5,984 nucleotides of DNA from NCBI GenBank assembly GCA_026002715.1, contig BOCC01000121.1, positions 1-5,984 of the forward strand. The letters run 5' to 3'. Positions 5,742 to 5,984 of the stretch are shown here, in pieces (position 1 is the stretch's first letter; every line of letters starts with the position of its first letter). The stretch is from Synergistales bacterium (GTDB taxonomy: Bacteria; Synergistota; Synergistia; Synergistales; Aminobacteriaceae). The position numbers were made by a program, and so were the translations under genes. Under the pieces are notes generated by a model, which had not been told where the DNA came from, made no database searches, and saw only the letters and a list, made by a program, of their open reading frames with translations.

Positions 5742-5858
5742 CTATTGCAACGGCATTCCCGATACGGCGCGGTCAAAATGCGTTTGTTCTATTTTTGTTC
5801 TTTCCTCTAATACGCTGTTTTTTGCCGCTCTCTGAGCGGTCAAAACAATATTTGCTGG
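5742..5858 (-). pseudogene. C-terminal fragment of an unknown gene, apparently cut by the IS end
   Basis: An open stretch of 38 codons runs from the edge of the IS-like sequence to TAG at 5744-5742, reading PANIVLTAQRAAKNSVLEER then TKIEQTHFDRAVSGMPLQ. It has no suitable start, and in the same frame a TGA (5861-5859) lies exactly at the inferred IS boundary. This is what one expects if an insertion removed the 5' part of a gene upstream of the 74-aa gene. The sequence is helical and polar, and I do not recognise it. It may simply be chance open frame, since it is short. Confidence 0.3.
5821..5845. repeat. Interrupted palindrome TTTTG-CCGCTC-TCT-GAGCGG-T-CAAAA
   Basis: CCGCTC (5825-5830) and GAGCGG (5834-5839) form a 6-bp stem around TCT. 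TTTTG before it and CAAAA after it extend the pairing with a single bulged base. The T-run precedes and the A-run follows on both strands, so it is not an intrinsic terminator in either direction. The GCGGTCAAAA half recurs at 5769-5778. It could be an operator or a recombination-related site; its function is unknown. Confidence 0.5.
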
Positions 5859-5984
5859 TCAATAACCCCGCCCTAAACGGCGGAGCTTGTGAGAAATCAT
5901 AAGTTCGGATTGACTACCCTAAGCCTTGAGACAGAGGCTACGTTATGTAAGAATGCGGTTTCGACCGTAAATAGGCACTTCGGG
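5858..5984 (-). mobile_element. Right end of an IS200/IS605-family (TnpB-type) element, partial
   Basis: Near its inner edge is a hairpin, on the minus strand CTCCGCC-GTTTAG-GGCGGGG (5885-5866), followed by TTATTGAC. A GC hairpin with a GTTTAG-like loop, preceded by TTCTCACAAG and followed by a TTGAC-like pentamer, is typical of IS200/IS605 right ends. The stem's single irregular pair is C.A on the plus strand but G.U in minus-strand RNA, consistent with a transcript from the minus strand. The last open frame at the window edge (about 13 residues, EVPIYGRNRILT, stop at 5945-5943) could be the C-terminus of TnpB, but is too short to be sure. The rest of the element would lie to the right. Confidence 0.6.
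5866..5984 (-). ncRNA. Candidate TnpB guide-RNA scaffold (omega RNA / reRNA), 3' part
   Basis: In TnpB-type elements the guide RNA overlaps the 3' end of tnpB and runs to the right end, so that the flanking DNA becomes the guide. On the minus strand this stretch shows a small stem AGCCT/AGGCT (5939-5935 with 5926-5922, 8-base loop), a linker with GGGTAGTC, and the terminal GC hairpin (5885-5866). The guide would begin at about 5858-5860 and read CAGCAAATATTG onward into the neighbouring gene fragment. The 5' boundary is outside the window or near it. The call rests on layout and resemblance only. Confidence 0.5.

Noticed and set aside
5777..5793. LexA/SOS-box-like sequence (GAACAAACG on the minus strand)
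   Set aside because: Only one half-site matches a GAAC-N4-GTTC pattern; the second half is GCAT, so the palindrome is missing.

Overview
The window looks like an accessory (prophage-like or genomic-island) stretch from a low-to-mid GC Firmicute, probably a clostridial relative. The reasons are the strong AGGAGG-type ribosome binding sites, tightly packed small genes, two small proteins of the type found in clostridial phages, and the gene content itself (RNA repair, protease/ATPase conflict genes, an IS200/IS605-type end). The species cannot be named from the sequence.

Layout, left to right. Positions 1-1635 are a minus-strand run read right to left: an IetA-like AAA+ ATPase (1635-637), a decayed remnant of its expected subtilase (S8) partner (637-441), a small phage-type protein (428-198), and the N-terminal part of an RlaP-type (polymerase-beta fold) nucleotidyltransferase that runs off the left edge (187-1). 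Positions 1715-1924 hold a start-less piece of a Gp37/Gp68 (DUF5131) radical-SAM-like gene. It is followed to the right by an intact XRE-type helix-turn-helix protein (2217-1909) with no toxin beside it. The 2218-2508 intergenic region has a small repeat array next to the HTH gene and a good sigma-A-type promoter facing right.

That promoter drives two plus-strand genes, a 116-residue protein of unknown function (2509-2859) and a 491-residue ImmA/IrrE-type zinc metallopeptidase with a large unrecognised N-terminal region (2861-4336). The pair ends at a perfect GC hairpin (4353-4372). Converging on it from the right is a full-length DRB0094/Rnl5-type RNA ligase (5400-4378), preceded by another phage-type small protein (5690-5466). 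Further right is a 38-codon C-terminal gene fragment (5858-5742) containing a long palindrome. The window ends in what looks like the right end and guide-RNA scaffold of a TnpB-type IS200/IS605 element (5858-5984), read on the minus strand.

How the parts fit together: the RNA ligase and the RlaP-type nucleotidyltransferase are a plausible RNA-repair pair, able to end-modify and reseal RNA broken by a phage or host nuclease. The island also carries one intact uncharacterised two-gene module (116-aa protein plus metallopeptidase), an orphan HTH protein, and remains of at least two eroded systems (AAA/S8 and DUF5131). The ligase/nucleotidyltransferase cassette appears to have been interrupted by the 1.7-4.4 kb segment. 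Most functional links between modules are inference from gene order.
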